Made by a program: the position numbers and the translations under genes
Assembly (NCBI RefSeq): GCF_910586915.1
Contig: NZ_CAJULN010000004.1
Location: forward strand, 1-64,000
Origin: an uncultured Bacteroides sp.
Lineage (GTDB): Bacteria > Bacteroidota > Bacteroidia > Bacteroidales > Bacteroidaceae
Direction of reading: 5' to 3'
Length of the DNA stretch: 64,000 nucleotides
Shown here: positions 7,744-16,213 of the stretch, piece by piece
How positions within the stretch are numbered: the first letter of the stretch is position 1
How the letters are laid out: every line of letters begins with the position of its first letter
The notes under the pieces: generated by a model
What the model saw: only the letters and a program-made list of their open reading frames with translations
The model's database searches: none
What the model was told of the DNA's origin: nothing

Positions 7744-8685
7744 TTACAATCTTATTCCCCGTTTGCGTTTCTTTTTCCTGCGAAGAATCTCCGCCATTTC
7801 CAGATTGGCTTCCGCATCGGTGGCGTTACAGGATGAACCGTGACCGTTTAGCAATTCTAATGAACCGCTGACAAGTTCTCCTCTTGCTGCATCGGAAGTT
7901 GCGTTTGGCGTATCTGTTGTACAGACTTTCGGTATCAGATTCATGCGTTCCCCATACCTGTTGCGCTGTAAGGCAGCATCAATCTTGGAATAGCTGAAAC
8001 GTCTGTCCACTTTGGAACCGTTGAAATGGTAGCCGTTCTTGGTGAAGACAATGCCCTGTATTTCGTTGGTCTGCCCCTTGTGCTTGAAATGCACTTCCAC
8101 TCCAAGCCGTTTCAAGTTGGCTACAAGCACGTTCCAGTTGCCGCACCTGCCGACCTCGGATTTAAGGATGTCGTAAAGCTCATATTTCGTCCTGTCCGGC
8201 TCTTTCAGCCGCTCACGCTTGACGTTATCCTTGCCGTCTGCCATGTGTAAGCCATGTTTCATGGTTAGCTCCTTGCAGATACGGCTACTGCGCAACCGCT
8301 CGTTCCTGTCCGAAATGGTATTGCCGTTGTTGTCGATTCGGTTATACGCGATATGCACGTGCGGATGCTTCTTGTCGAAGTGACGGGCGATGAAGAACTG
8401 CGTGTCACGGATGCCCATCCGCTCCATGTATTCAAGCGCGATGCTTGCCATGACACGGTTCGTCAGACGTGGCTCATCCTCTTTGGAAAAACTCAACGCG
8501 ATGTGTCCGACTGGTTTTGAAACTTTACCATTCATTTGCGACTGTGCATTGAAACTCATGGCAATGGTATCTTTATTTTCCATGAATAAGCCGTCATATG
8601 CCACCATCTGTGTACCCTTGTCTTTGTCAAGGATGTAGTCCACCACACCCTTGAAGTCGCTTCCCTTTGTGATTTTCGCCATCAT
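7744..8685 (-). CDS. MobA relaxase, MOBP-like (element 1)
   Basis: A 313-residue relaxase/mobilization nuclease. The N-terminal catalytic domain (KGSDFKGVVDYIL...) contains the metal-binding His motif HFDKKHPHVHIAYNRID at about residues 104-120. The catalytic Tyr is probably near the N-terminus (Tyr17). The basic C-terminus (RRKKKRKRG) suits DNA binding. It would nick oriT and pilot the single strand through a helper conjugation machine. The start overlaps the stop of the MobC-like gene by 4 bp (8682-8685). It belongs to element 1 and has no similarity to the relaxase of element 2. Confidence 0.9.
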   Translation of the reverse strand: MMAKITKGSDFKGVVDYILDKDKGTQMVAYDGLFMENKDTIAMSFNAQSQMNGKVSKPVGHIALSFSKEDEPRLTNRVMASIALEYMERMGIRDTQFFIARHFDKKHPHVHIAYNRIDNNGNTISDRNERLRSSRICKELTMKHGLHMADGKDNVKRERLKEPDRTKYELYDILKSEVGRCGNWNVLVANLKRLGVEVHFKHKGQTNEIQGIVFTKNGYHFNGSKVDRRFSYSKIDAALQRNRYGERMNLIPKVCTTDTPNATSDAARGELVSGSLELLNGHGSSCNATDAEANLEMAEILRRKKKRKRGIRL

Positions 8686-9035
8686 ATCCCTATCTTGGTT
8701 AAAAGTTCGTGAATCCTTGCCACCGCCACCTTGCAGTCCCTCTGTTCATCGTGGAAGCCTCCGGCGTTCGCTTTGCGTGCAAGCTGGTTGAGGTTGTTCG
8801 CCATGCCGCAAAGCTGTCGGATGTACCCGGCATGTTCCTCCGACAGCCGTTCTTGCACATGACCGTTTCGGAAACATTCCCTCATATATTCGCTCGGTGA
8901 TACACCCGCCTCATGCGCCTGTGTCAGCAGGCGGAAGTAGTCGGCTGCCACCATCTTCACAGAGACACGGTATTTCAGTTTGTCGGTCGCTCCTTTCTTT
9001 GGGCGACCGCCCTTGTTACGTTCCTTGTGTTCCAT
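8682..9035 (-). CDS. MobC-like relaxosome protein (element 1)
   Basis: The protein from the ATG at 9035 (MEHKERNKGGRPKKG) has 117 residues with a ribbon-helix-helix-type N-terminus and the MobC-like segment GVSPSEYMRECF...LNQLARKANAGG. MobC proteins bind oriT and assist relaxase nicking. A longer frame reaches 9161, but those residues do not fit the family. The gene is coupled to mobA through an ATGA-type overlap. Confidence 0.85.
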   Translation of the reverse strand: MEHKERNKGGRPKKGATDKLKYRVSVKMVAADYFRLLTQAHEAGVSPSEYMRECFRNGHVQERLSEEHAGYIRQLCGMANNLNQLARKANAGGFHDEQRDCKVAVARIHELLTKIGI

Positions 9036-9122
9036 TTCCAATATTGTGACTGTGAATACTATATATACTGCATAGACCAACGGGATACCACCTCCTGCAA
9101 CTTGGATGGTGGGAAGCAGGTG

Positions 9123-9141
9123 GTTTCGGTACACCCGAAAC
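9123..9141. other. Candidate oriT hairpin of element 1
   Basis: A perfect 7-bp inverted repeat (GTTTCGG tacac CCGAAAC) lies in the short gap between the MobC-like gene and the primase gene. oriT of MobA/MobC systems usually lies just upstream of mobC. The nic position cannot be read from sequence alone. Confidence 0.35.
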
Positions 9142-9210
9142 ACAAACTTGCTACCTCCCAATCCTCGAAGAATAAGTTTCGGGCAGCTCCCGTTTTTCTC
9201 ATTCGGAATG

Positions 9211-10149
9211 TCACAATCCCAATCCTTTCTTTTTCGGTTTTACGATGGTTCGTGGCGGTGGATTGACGGTCAAATTTTGCCGTTTCCCGCACAGGTAATC
9301 GTTCAGGTCTTTGTGTCCGTTGTAGTTGTCGGAGAAGTCGCGAATGCATCCGGCAAACTCCCTCTCCAGTTCCCGGTATGCGTTTCTTCCTGCCTCGTCA
9401 TTGTCGAGCAGGCAGTGAATGCGCCCATACCCGTGAAACGCATCTATGGCTTTGGAAACATTGGAGACGGAATTGAGGATGACGTAATCCTGCCTGTCAA
9501 GGTTGGGCATGGTCGGGCAGTTCTTCATCCGCAACGTGAGGAAGGAAAGATAGTCCATCATGCCCTCGAACACGAGGCATTTCTCTCTTGGCTCTCCATG
9601 TTGCCGGATATGGCTGATGTCCTTCGGTGCGATGCAGCCCTTGAAGAAACGGTTGCGCACCTCATATCCTCCCGCCACGTTCGGGAAACCGATGGCGAAA
9701 TAGGGCTTGCCGTTATGGATGAAGTGCAATTCCCTACATTCCGGCTTTGCCAAAGCGATGTTTATACCCCGTTCCTGTAAATAGCGAAGTAATGCCGGAT
9801 GGGCAAGTTCTCCTACCTCCAGATGTTGGAAACTCGGTTCGGATGCCTGCTGGCGAAAAGAGAAAGACACGGGACGGATGTGTGGAGCCTGTTCCGCTAT
9901 CTTGTTGAGCAGATAAGGCACATAGTCGGATGCGTATAGCTCCTGTGCCAACGCGATGATATTTCCTCCCTTGCCTGTTCCGAAGTCGTACCACAGGTTA
10001 CGGTCGGTGTTCACCTTGAACGAGGCTTCCGTTTCCTGTCGGAACGGGGATTTGTACCACAGGCTGTTTCCCTGTTGCTTTACGGGCGTGTAGCCCAGAC
10101 TTTGCAGATAGTCTGCGATTCTGATTTGTTTGGCTTCTTGGATGTTCAT
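9211..10149 (-). CDS. Toprim-domain DNA primase (element 1)
   Basis: A 312-residue DnaG-like primase. The N-terminal CHC2-like fold (IADYLQSLGYTPVKQQGNSLWYKSP compressed) lacks the zinc cysteines. The Toprim domain follows with VFEGMMDYLSF (catalytic Glu) and LLDNDEAGR (DxD motif). Residues after about 290 form a basic tail. It should prime replication of the transferred single strand or the excised circle. It ends 50 bp before the oriT-like region. A homologue with the same architecture lies at 17996-18964 in element 2. Confidence 0.87.
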   Translation of the reverse strand: MNIQEAKQIRIADYLQSLGYTPVKQQGNSLWYKSPFRQETEASFKVNTDRNLWYDFGTGKGGNIIALAQELYASDYVPYLLNKIAEQAPHIRPVSFSFRQQASEPSFQHLEVGELAHPALLRYLQERGINIALAKPECRELHFIHNGKPYFAIGFPNVAGGYEVRNRFFKGCIAPKDISHIRQHGEPREKCLVFEGMMDYLSFLTLRMKNCPTMPNLDRQDYVILNSVSNVSKAIDAFHGYGRIHCLLDNDEAGRNAYRELEREFAGCIRDFSDNYNGHKDLNDYLCGKRQNLTVNPPPRTIVKPKKKGLGL

Positions 10150-10382
10150 GATTTTACAGAGGATTTGATAGTGGATGTAAAAACGTTGATTTGATGAATG
10201 ATAGGTGCAACATATTTATATACAGTATTATAACTGCTCAACATCTTCTCAACAAACCGCTCGACAAAAGAGAAACCAATAAATGGGTGTTGTTCCTCTC
10301 TCAACAGCTTTTTTTGATTGTTGAGAAATTGTTGAGAATATATGTTGTTAATTATCAGCATAATTATATCCTTATTCATCAA
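10146..10382 (-). CDS. Conserved 78-aa protein between helicase and primase genes (element 1)
   Basis: An unrecognised small protein. It is probably real because element 2 has a counterpart of exactly 78 residues (18961-19197), without gaps and about 55 percent identical by eye; shared blocks are LREEQH, GFSF and FVEKMLS. In both elements the ORF fills the gap after the DUF5906 gene and its stop overlaps the primase start as ATGA. The DNA also carries TGTTGAG repeats, so conservation could partly reflect a replication site. It may be a replication accessory or regulatory protein. Confidence 0.6.
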   Translation of the reverse strand: MMNKDIIMLIINNIYSQQFLNNQKKLLREEQHPFIGFSFVERFVEKMLSSYNTVYKYVAPIIHQINVFTSTIKSSVKS

Positions 10383-10389
10383 TTCAACA
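10237..10389. repeat. TGTTGAG iteron-like repeats, candidate replication origin (element 1)
   Basis: TGTTGAG or its complement CTCAACA occurs at 10237, 10248, 10300, 10319 and 10330, with a degenerate copy at 10383. The arrangement recurs at the same place in element 2. Position between helicase and primase genes suggests a replication or single-strand initiation site. The repeats overlap the 78-aa ORF. Confidence 0.45.
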
Positions 10390-10403
10390 AAAGAATAATG
10401 GTA

Positions 10404-11615
10404 TTATAGGGATTCAAGTTGTTCCCTTGTGACGGTGTAGAAACGACCGACTCTTTTTATCGGCTCATATCGACACTCCCGATTATAGTTGAACTGGTAG
10501 GTGGTATAGGTCAGCCCGTTGGATGCAGGTGTGAGCTTCCAGCACTCCTGCAAGACTTTCCGGACTTGGTGCTTTTCTACCTTTACCTGCGAGTGTATTA
10601 ACAAAAGAAGAATATCGTTATAGCAGAATGAGAACGTGTCCGTGCCTGTACTGTCCATGATGTCGAGTATAAGCTCGCACATCTCGATTTCCAGACGGTT
10701 ACGGTTGCTGCGGATAATCTTTTGCAAGGCTTCGGTATGCAGTAATGACGGGGCAAACCACATCCGGCTTTCTTTTTTCGTTGCCATCGTCCTGTGCTGC
10801 AAATGATACAGGAAAGCCGGGATTTCCGCTTTCAGCTTTTGCAGGAAATTGGTATCGTCAGATTGCAAGCGGCTTATCTTTCGCACCCAATAGCGTGTCT
10901 CGCCAGCGTCAATGATGACAGGCAGATACTCGTTGTTGGAACACAGCACGAACTTGGCGAAGAAGGCTATCTCGTCACGGTCTTTGCCTTTGGCTTCCAC
11001 CTTGTAGGAGAGTGTGGTGCTGAGGTTCTTCAACCTCTCGCTGTCTTCCCTGCGGTTGAGCAGCACCTCGTCCACTACGATGAGCAGTTTGCCCGTCCAG
11101 TCGGAATTGAACTGGCTGCGGAAATCCTCGTTGGTGTTGAACGTGACGTTGTTCTGAAACACGGCTTTCAGGAAGTTCAGGAACGTGCTTTTGCCTGTGT
11201 TACGCTCTTCCGACACCAACAACAGGATAGGCAGTTTCTGTACTGGTTTCAGGTAGAGCAGTTGAAGGTAATCCATGCCCAGTTCGTACTGTTCACTGAA
11301 AATGTGGCGCACCAATGACCGGATACAGGGAAACTCGCCTTGCTGCGGGCGGTGCTCTATCGGTTCGTAGAGGTTCAGGAACTTGTCCACCACGGGACGG
11401 TAGTCCACATGGTCGGGGACGGTGCAGAAGCCGTCGTACTTCGGCACGGTGGCGAGATAGTCCTTGCCGTAGTCCTGCCGCAACGTCTCGTTGTTCCACA
11501 CGATACGCTTCCTCACATAGCCACCGTTCAGACGGGGCTGGTTCACTAACTTGTAGAGGGTCGTACCTACACGGATAAACTCCTCCCTTTCTGTAGTTTC
11601 TTTCTTCATCGGCAT
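10404..11615 (-). CDS. DUF5906 (D5/VirE-like) primase-helicase ATPase (element 1)
   Basis: A 403-residue ATPase related to SF3/D5-type helicases of mobile elements. Walker A is SEERNTGKSTFLNF, Walker B LLIVVDEV, and the sensor-like segment FVLCSNNEYLPV follows. The C-terminal half (after about residue 290) looks like a winged-helix region. The start at 11615 (MPMKKETTER) is chosen over 11684 because the homologue begins near there. The copy in element 2 (19219-20466) is nearly identical over long stretches, much closer than the integrases or primases. The product presumably unwinds element DNA during replication. Confidence 0.85.
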   Translation of the reverse strand: MPMKKETTEREEFIRVGTTLYKLVNQPRLNGGYVRKRIVWNNETLRQDYGKDYLATVPKYDGFCTVPDHVDYRPVVDKFLNLYEPIEHRPQQGEFPCIRSLVRHIFSEQYELGMDYLQLLYLKPVQKLPILLLVSEERNTGKSTFLNFLKAVFQNNVTFNTNEDFRSQFNSDWTGKLLIVVDEVLLNRREDSERLKNLSTTLSYKVEAKGKDRDEIAFFAKFVLCSNNEYLPVIIDAGETRYWVRKISRLQSDDTNFLQKLKAEIPAFLYHLQHRTMATKKESRMWFAPSLLHTEALQKIIRSNRNRLEIEMCELILDIMDSTGTDTFSFCYNDILLLLIHSQVKVEKHQVRKVLQECWKLTPASNGLTYTTYQFNYNRECRYEPIKRVGRFYTVTREQLESL

Positions 11616-11740
11616 CTTGATTTTATGATTGTCAGATGTTTGTTTGGCGCAAAATTCGGCAATACCCGGAAGTCTGTTTAACAACCCACACGTGACTCAC
11701 GTAAGATTTTCTTTTATAGCGGAGGACATACGAAGTAAAA

Positions 11741-11781
11741 AGCCCGAAAAAGAACATATCGGAATGGCTCTTCTTCGGACT
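11741..11781 (-). terminator. Terminator downstream of the RhuM-like gene (element 1)
   Basis: A 15-bp imperfect stem pairs 11741-11755 with 11767-11781. TTTTAC follows on the minus strand. It separates the integrase/regulator unit from the replication genes. An equivalent terminator lies at 20618-20656 in element 2. Confidence 0.65.
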
Positions 11782-11897
11782 TGTCGTAATCGTACGTATG
11801 AATGGCAATATGCCTATTCATATATCCGTATAAATACATTGTCGGCAATGTGAATACGCATAGGTTTCATTACTTCATGCCGTCATATCATTAGGGT

Positions 11898-12287
11898 TTA
11901 TGCCTGATAATTAGACGTATTCCTTCCATTTATACCCAGCGAAAAGAAGATGTTTGTTTTCTCTTTTCGCAAGTACAGCCTTTCAAAAACGGTATTGCGT
12001 ACCTGTTCCGCACCGAAGCTGTTGATGCGGAAAACAAGTGCGACTATCATCGGAAAACTGAACACATCGGCATGATAGCCGTTTTCCTGCTGGATATACT
12101 TCTGTACCTCGTATTCTTTCAGTACACCACTTTTATACACGGCTTTGATGACAGTACGGAGTGTCGGGGCTATTACTCCGAACAAATCCACCAATTCCGG
12201 TTCGCTCATCCAGATACAAGCAACATTATCCGGCATGATGATGTTGTTGGATTCGCCCATTGTTATGATGTTTCTTTCCATACTCAT
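11898..12287 (-). CDS. RhuM-like/excisionase-type DNA-binding protein (element 1)
   Basis: A 129-residue protein with a helix-turn-helix-like segment (MSEPELVDLFGVIAPTLRTV) followed by FGAEQVRNTVFERLYLRKEK. Similar proteins, often called RhuM-like or virulence-associated, occur beside integrases in Bacteroides elements. Its start overlaps the integrase stop by 4 bp (12284-12287), so the two are co-expressed. A regulatory or recombination-directionality role is inferred only. The homologue in element 2 is at 20683-21084. Confidence 0.65.
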   Translation of the reverse strand: MSMERNIITMGESNNIIMPDNVACIWMSEPELVDLFGVIAPTLRTVIKAVYKSGVLKEYEVQKYIQQENGYHADVFSFPMIVALVFRINSFGAEQVRNTVFERLYLRKEKTNIFFSLGINGRNTSNYQA

Positions 12288-13507
12288 GACATTGTTATCC
12301 CGTTAAACGTCTTGCTCAATTTATCACCGAACATCGTCAGGTCATTGTCGAGTTTCTGCGTGGTTATCTTCGCATATATCTGGGTCGTGACGATGTTCGT
12401 ATGTCCTAATACACGGCTCACGCTCTCGATGGGCATACCCTTGCAGAGAGCCAGCGTCGCGAATCCATGACGGGCGCAGTGGAAGCTAATGTTCTTTGTT
12501 ATGCCGCACTCTTTTATCATCCGTTTCAACGGTTTGCAGATAGACCAGTAGTTCAAGCCAGGGAATATGCGGTTGTCTTTTTGCATCGGTCGGTAGCGTT
12601 CTATTATCTGCAAGGGTATATCCAACAGCTTCACTTGGAATGGGACTTTTGTCTTGTGGCGTTTGGACAATATCCACTTCTCGCCGTTCACCTCCACGAT
12701 GTTGTCATTCGTCAGTTCCTGAATGTCCACGAATGACAAGGCGGTGAAACTGGCAAAGATGAAAATGTCACGGATGTATGCGAGCTTGCTGTCTGCAAAC
12801 TCATGTGTCATGACCGCTTTCAGTTCATCTTCTGTCAGATACTCGCGTTCCTTTACATTGGGGCTGATATGGAACTGGATGAAAGGATTGCGCGGTATCA
12901 GTCCGTTATAATGCGCTTTCATGACCACGCCTTTCAGCCACATACAGTTTGCCCATATCGAACCGTTCCGCAATCCTGCTTCCGTTGAGAGGTATGCGGC
13001 GAACTCCTTGATGAAGTCGGGTGTAAGTTCCAACATGGACATATCGCTGCGCCTGTAAAACGACTTGATAAAGGCGGCTACATGGTTTCTTGCCCGTACA
13101 CGTGCCCGATAGGTAGCCATCACCCTGTCCTTACCGACACGCTTCTTGAACACCTCGTTCTCACGGTCGAATGCTTTTAGTAGCGTCTCATACTCGCTAC
13201 CGATGCCCTGATAGGCATTGCGTACCATTTCAGCCGTAACGAATGCTTCACGGTCGGATATGCGCTGGTAATGTTTGATGATTTGCGCTTTGATGTTGTC
13301 CAATGCAAGATTGATGTCCCGTGCCTCGCGGCTCTTGCCTTTAGCCCGGTTGCCCTTGATGTCCCAAAGCGTTTTCGGGACACTCTGTTTGCAACTGAAC
13401 TGCGCCACAGTCCCGTTGATTGTAACCCGTCCCATGATGGGGACAATACCGTTTTTCTCCTTGCTGCCGTTCACGTAGAACAGCACCTTGAATGTGCTTC
13501 TTGCCAT
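12284..13507 (-). CDS. Tyrosine recombinase/integrase (element 1)
   Basis: A 407-residue Bacteroides-type tyrosine integrase: an arm-binding domain with SAM-like core (about residues 110-215), then the catalytic domain. Visible catalytic residues are Lys in KRHKTKVPF, HCARHGFA (His-x-x-Arg), LGHTNI (His) and the nucleophile Tyr in TTQIYAKIT. The usual first Arg is a Ser (FTALSFVD), a substitution known in IntDOT-type integrases. It should integrate and excise element 1. A TAACTTTG promoter element lies 17 bp upstream. Confidence 0.93.
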   Translation of the reverse strand: MARSTFKVLFYVNGSKEKNGIVPIMGRVTINGTVAQFSCKQSVPKTLWDIKGNRAKGKSREARDINLALDNIKAQIIKHYQRISDREAFVTAEMVRNAYQGIGSEYETLLKAFDRENEVFKKRVGKDRVMATYRARVRARNHVAAFIKSFYRRSDMSMLELTPDFIKEFAAYLSTEAGLRNGSIWANCMWLKGVVMKAHYNGLIPRNPFIQFHISPNVKEREYLTEDELKAVMTHEFADSKLAYIRDIFIFASFTALSFVDIQELTNDNIVEVNGEKWILSKRHKTKVPFQVKLLDIPLQIIERYRPMQKDNRIFPGLNYWSICKPLKRMIKECGITKNISFHCARHGFATLALCKGMPIESVSRVLGHTNIVTTQIYAKITTQKLDNDLTMFGDKLSKTFNGITMS

Positions 13508-13523
13508 ACTCGTTTTTTGTTTG

Positions 13524-13531
13524 CAAAGTTA
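13524..13531 (-). promoter_or_regulatory. -7 element for integrase 1
   Basis: TAACTTTG on the minus strand is a perfect TAnnTTTG -7 match 17 bp upstream of the integrase start. No convincing -33 TTTG is seen at normal spacing. Confidence 0.45.
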
Positions 13532-13922
13532 TTACTCAACGAGTTAGACCTTGATATGCCAACCTGTGCCACAAGCTGCCAGATACAACACGGTATGTTA
13601 AAAATCACCATCCGGCGGGTAACGATTTGGAGACCGTTCTGCTTCATAAATCCGCTTTCCTTTGCGTTACCCCGATTTTTCGACTGTCCTCATTTGGCTC
13701 CGCAAACGCCTTATTGACAGGCGTTACGAAGACATTTATCCCTTTTTATTCGTCTTTTCCAGAGATTTTGCTTATTCATGGATATTAAATTGTTATATTC
13801 TTATTTTATCTTGTCATACCTATTGCACAAACGCATGACGGAATTTATTTATTTTAGATTTTCAACGGTTTGGTACAAACGATTGAGAAATAAACACTTA
13901 ACAAAGTATTTGAAAAACAGCA
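13532..13922. other. Gene-free right end of element 1
   Basis: No supported gene. The stretch contains GTAACGATTTGG at 13619-13630, repeated exactly at 13923-13934 where element 2 seems to begin. The region presumably holds the integrase arm sites and the attachment junction. A 69-codon plus-strand ORF at 13778-13987 crosses the presumed junction and is not supported. Confidence 0.5.
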
Positions 13923-13978
13923 GTAACGATTTGGGAATCGTGCTATTTTTAGCGTTTTGCGGTGCTATGCTGTCCAAT
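13923..13978. other. Candidate left end of mobilizable element 2 (attachment site)
   Basis: Starts GTAACGATTTGG and aligns over about 55 bp with the left end of element 1 at 2583-2637, including GCGTTTTGC (13952-13960) and TGCTGTCC. This marks the likely boundary between the two tandem elements. Beyond it, up to 14065, there is no gene, only a minus-strand TATCTTTG motif near 13990-13997. Confidence 0.45.
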
Positions 13979-14065
13979 AACTCGTGACAAAGATACGAAT
14001 TTTCGTGGATTCTAAATACCTATCCCATACATTTATCTTTGAAAGCGTGCTGATAACAATAGAAA

Positions 14066-15064
14066 TCAGCAATAATCATCAATAGAATCTCCGCCAGTCC
14101 ATTCTAACCCCTGCGCAAGAGTAAATTGCTTTTCTGCCCCTTCCTTTGTAAAAAACGTGTGTCCTGTATGAACAAATAGGTCATTTTCATAAGTGATTCT
14201 TGAGAGTGCATAGCGTTTTATAGCGGTCTCACCTTCGGATGACTCGGTCATCACATATAGTGCTTGTCTGTCTTCGGAAAATCCGCTATTGATTATCAAT
14301 GATGCACCATATTGATTTTGAGCAAAAACCTCTTTTCTCTTTAGGTTCTCGGCATAGGTAACAAGTGGAGTATCACCGACCTCTTGTGGAGTACACGGAA
14401 ATTCAGAAGGAGTGCGCCAGTCACGTTGCGCTGCTCTGGGCGTTAATGACATGATATAGTTCGGTTCTTCTGGTATTTCTTCAATAGGATTATACTTTAT
14501 AGATAACGATTTATAAATCCATTCGCCCATTGAGCCACCTGATGGCTGTTTATCGCTCGCAACCCATTTCAACAGATTTTTCAAACACTGCTCTCCCTCT
14601 TCTTTAGTAACAGTCCGCATCCATCCGAAGCCGGTGTCGGACTGAATCATATTCCGATATTTTTCGGGATTAGCGAGAAATTCCTCTGCACTACAACCAC
14701 AGATATATTCCATCTTCTTCCGTGAAATAGGATTTAACAATACGTTTTCAAGTCTTGTAAGCCAGCGTAAATTTTCTATCCGATTGTTTTGACGATTAGT
14801 ATCTATATGATCAACAACGTAAACCTTTGTGTCCTGAGCCCCATAAAACGCCATCGCCACAATAATATGAACACGCGCCGAACCAATCTCCATATACCCT
14901 GTTTTGCTGTTGGGTTTACCGAAAGTCCATTGACAATCAGTTGGTCGTGGTCTCTTTCCTTCACGGGGATGCCGCCACACAGCTCCGTTATCACGAACCG
15001 AATATCTTTCGTCTTTGTAAACACATTCTTCTTCTCGGGTATAGTCGTTGACGCTTGGTTTCAT
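14066..15064 (-). CDS. HNH endonuclease (NUMOD4/HNH_3 type)
   Basis: A 332-residue protein. An N-terminal NUMOD4-like segment (YSVRDNGAVWRHPREGKRPRP compressed) is followed by the HNH_3 core: HIIVAMAFYG, VVDHIDTNRQNNRIENLRW with His, Asn and Asn/His-type ligands at about residues 86-101. The C-terminal 200 residues are not recognised. HNH enzymes of this class occur as homing-type or phage-related nucleases. Located in the cargo region at the left end of element 2, downstream of two small exported proteins; a role in element stability or competition is possible but unproven. Confidence 0.8.
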   Translation of the reverse strand: MKPSVNDYTREEECVYKDERYSVRDNGAVWRHPREGKRPRPTDCQWTFGKPNSKTGYMEIGSARVHIIVAMAFYGAQDTKVYVVDHIDTNRQNNRIENLRWLTRLENVLLNPISRKKMEYICGCSAEEFLANPEKYRNMIQSDTGFGWMRTVTKEEGEQCLKNLLKWVASDKQPSGGSMGEWIYKSLSIKYNPIEEIPEEPNYIMSLTPRAAQRDWRTPSEFPCTPQEVGDTPLVTYAENLKRKEVFAQNQYGASLIINSGFSEDRQALYVMTESSEGETAIKRYALSRITYENDLFVHTGHTFFTKEGAEKQFTLAQGLEWTGGDSIDDYC

Positions 15065-15088
15065 ATTACATATTCTTAAACGGTTTAT

Positions 15089-15475
15089 TTACTCAATTAC
15101 AACAGCTGGAACAGTTTTAACCATTTCGTTTTTAGTGGTGTATCGATACGTTCCTATCTGCCTTGCACATTTACCTGAAGGGATTTTTATTTTTTGATCG
15201 TCATAATAAGATTTGTCATCGTAATTGATAAGCAGAACTAATATCCTATCTGAATAGAAGAGCCCACCAGTCCATGCCAAAGCAACATTCGGTGCCAGAA
15301 CTTGCATTATTTCTATTTCACCAGAAGTTGTTATACATTCACCTTTTTCAGAGAACAGTGTAAGCCCTGGAAAATCATCGTTGGCTTGATTTGTGTTGGC
15401 AATCAACATTGCGACTAAGATTGTTGCTACAATTCCTGTGACGAACCCACTAATAAACAATAGAGCCTTTTTCAT
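15089..15475 (-). CDS. Hypothetical membrane-anchored protein
   Basis: A 128-residue protein of unknown function. One N-terminal hydrophobic helix (about residues 5-26) acts as signal anchor or uncleaved signal; the remaining 100 residues are predicted extracytoplasmic, with an acidic Tyr/Asp-rich segment (NYDDKSYYDDQKIKIP) and two Cys. It lies 11 bp after the repeat-containing protein gene at 15487, and the two are probably one transcript. Cargo of element 2. Confidence 0.6.
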   Translation of the reverse strand: MKKALLFISGFVTGIVATILVAMLIANTNQANDDFPGLTLFSEKGECITTSGEIEIMQVLAPNVALAWTGGLFYSDRILVLLINYDDKSYYDDQKIKIPSGKCARQIGTYRYTTKNEMVKTVPAVVIE

Positions 15476-15486
15476 GATTATATTTT

Positions 15487-16164
15487 TTAGAATTTTTCAA
15501 TCCATCTGTAATCATCACCTTTTGTACTCCACTGAAATTTCCACATATCCCCAGTGTTATCATTAATGAGATAATATTGATACATACTCGTTAAAGGCTG
15601 AATAGAAAAAATACATTTCTCATTATCAGAAACCAACTCATATTTATTTATCGGTATGCAAAATAGATTATCCAAATCTTGTGTACTATATTGAACTTGC
15701 CATAATCGTCCATTGTATGAATCTAATAGTATAAAAGTCCACATGTTTTGAGTACTAAACATCTGAAACCTATTAGTCCAATTTGAAGTCGTTTCGGGAT
15801 ATGCAAGAGAGAACATATTGATAGGTGCTGCAAACATATAATCTTCACCTTTTACACTAAATTGGACTTGCCAATTTTTACCTGTATATGTATCAAGCAT
15901 TATAAAAGTCCACATATTCTGTGTTTCATAAAGGCAAAAACGTCCCACTCTATCTCCTGAAACTTCTCTCGCACTGCAAATTTCCCAAGACTGTCCATCA
16001 TCCTGAATTTGTTGTACCTCACCTGTCATTGTATTTAAACGAAGTTGGTTATGGTAATTTCTCGTAGAGTACATTTTATAGGTTTGACCTACCATCAACG
16101 ATGGAATAAAGCAAAAAATACCTATTAACAACAGCTGAATTAGATACCATTTTTTATTTTTCAT
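15487..16164 (-). CDS. Exported repeat protein (propeller-like), unknown function
   Basis: A 225-residue protein with a signal peptide (hydrophobic residues about 8-24, LMVGQ cleavage region). The mature part holds repeats of about 50 residues: RFCLYETQNMWTFIMLDTYT at about 75, RFQMFSTQNMWTFILLDSYN at about 132, and weaker versions near 30 and 197, each ending in a WQVQ/WKFQ strand. This pattern suggests beta-propeller-like blades or stacked sheets. No known family was recognised. It has a long, highly structured upstream region (16214-16380). Confidence 0.65.
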   Translation of the reverse strand: MKNKKWYLIQLLLIGIFCFIPSLMVGQTYKMYSTRNYHNQLRLNTMTGEVQQIQDDGQSWEICSAREVSGDRVGRFCLYETQNMWTFIMLDTYTGKNWQVQFSVKGEDYMFAAPINMFSLAYPETTSNWTNRFQMFSTQNMWTFILLDSYNGRLWQVQYSTQDLDNLFCIPINKYELVSDNEKCIFSIQPLTSMYQYYLINDNTGDMWKFQWSTKGDDYRWIEKF

Positions 16165-16213
16165 TGTATCTCCATTTTATAGCTTCCAGTTCCTAAAAAC
16201 CTATTATATGCGC

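Noticed and set aside
13778..13987. 69-aa ORF in the junction between the two elements
   Set aside because: It spans the candidate element boundary and has AT-rich composition with no homologue recognised.
13508..14065. tRNA gene as integration target
   Set aside because: No cloverleaf-like sequence or tRNA 3' end was seen at any of the three junctions; the target appears to be intergenic.
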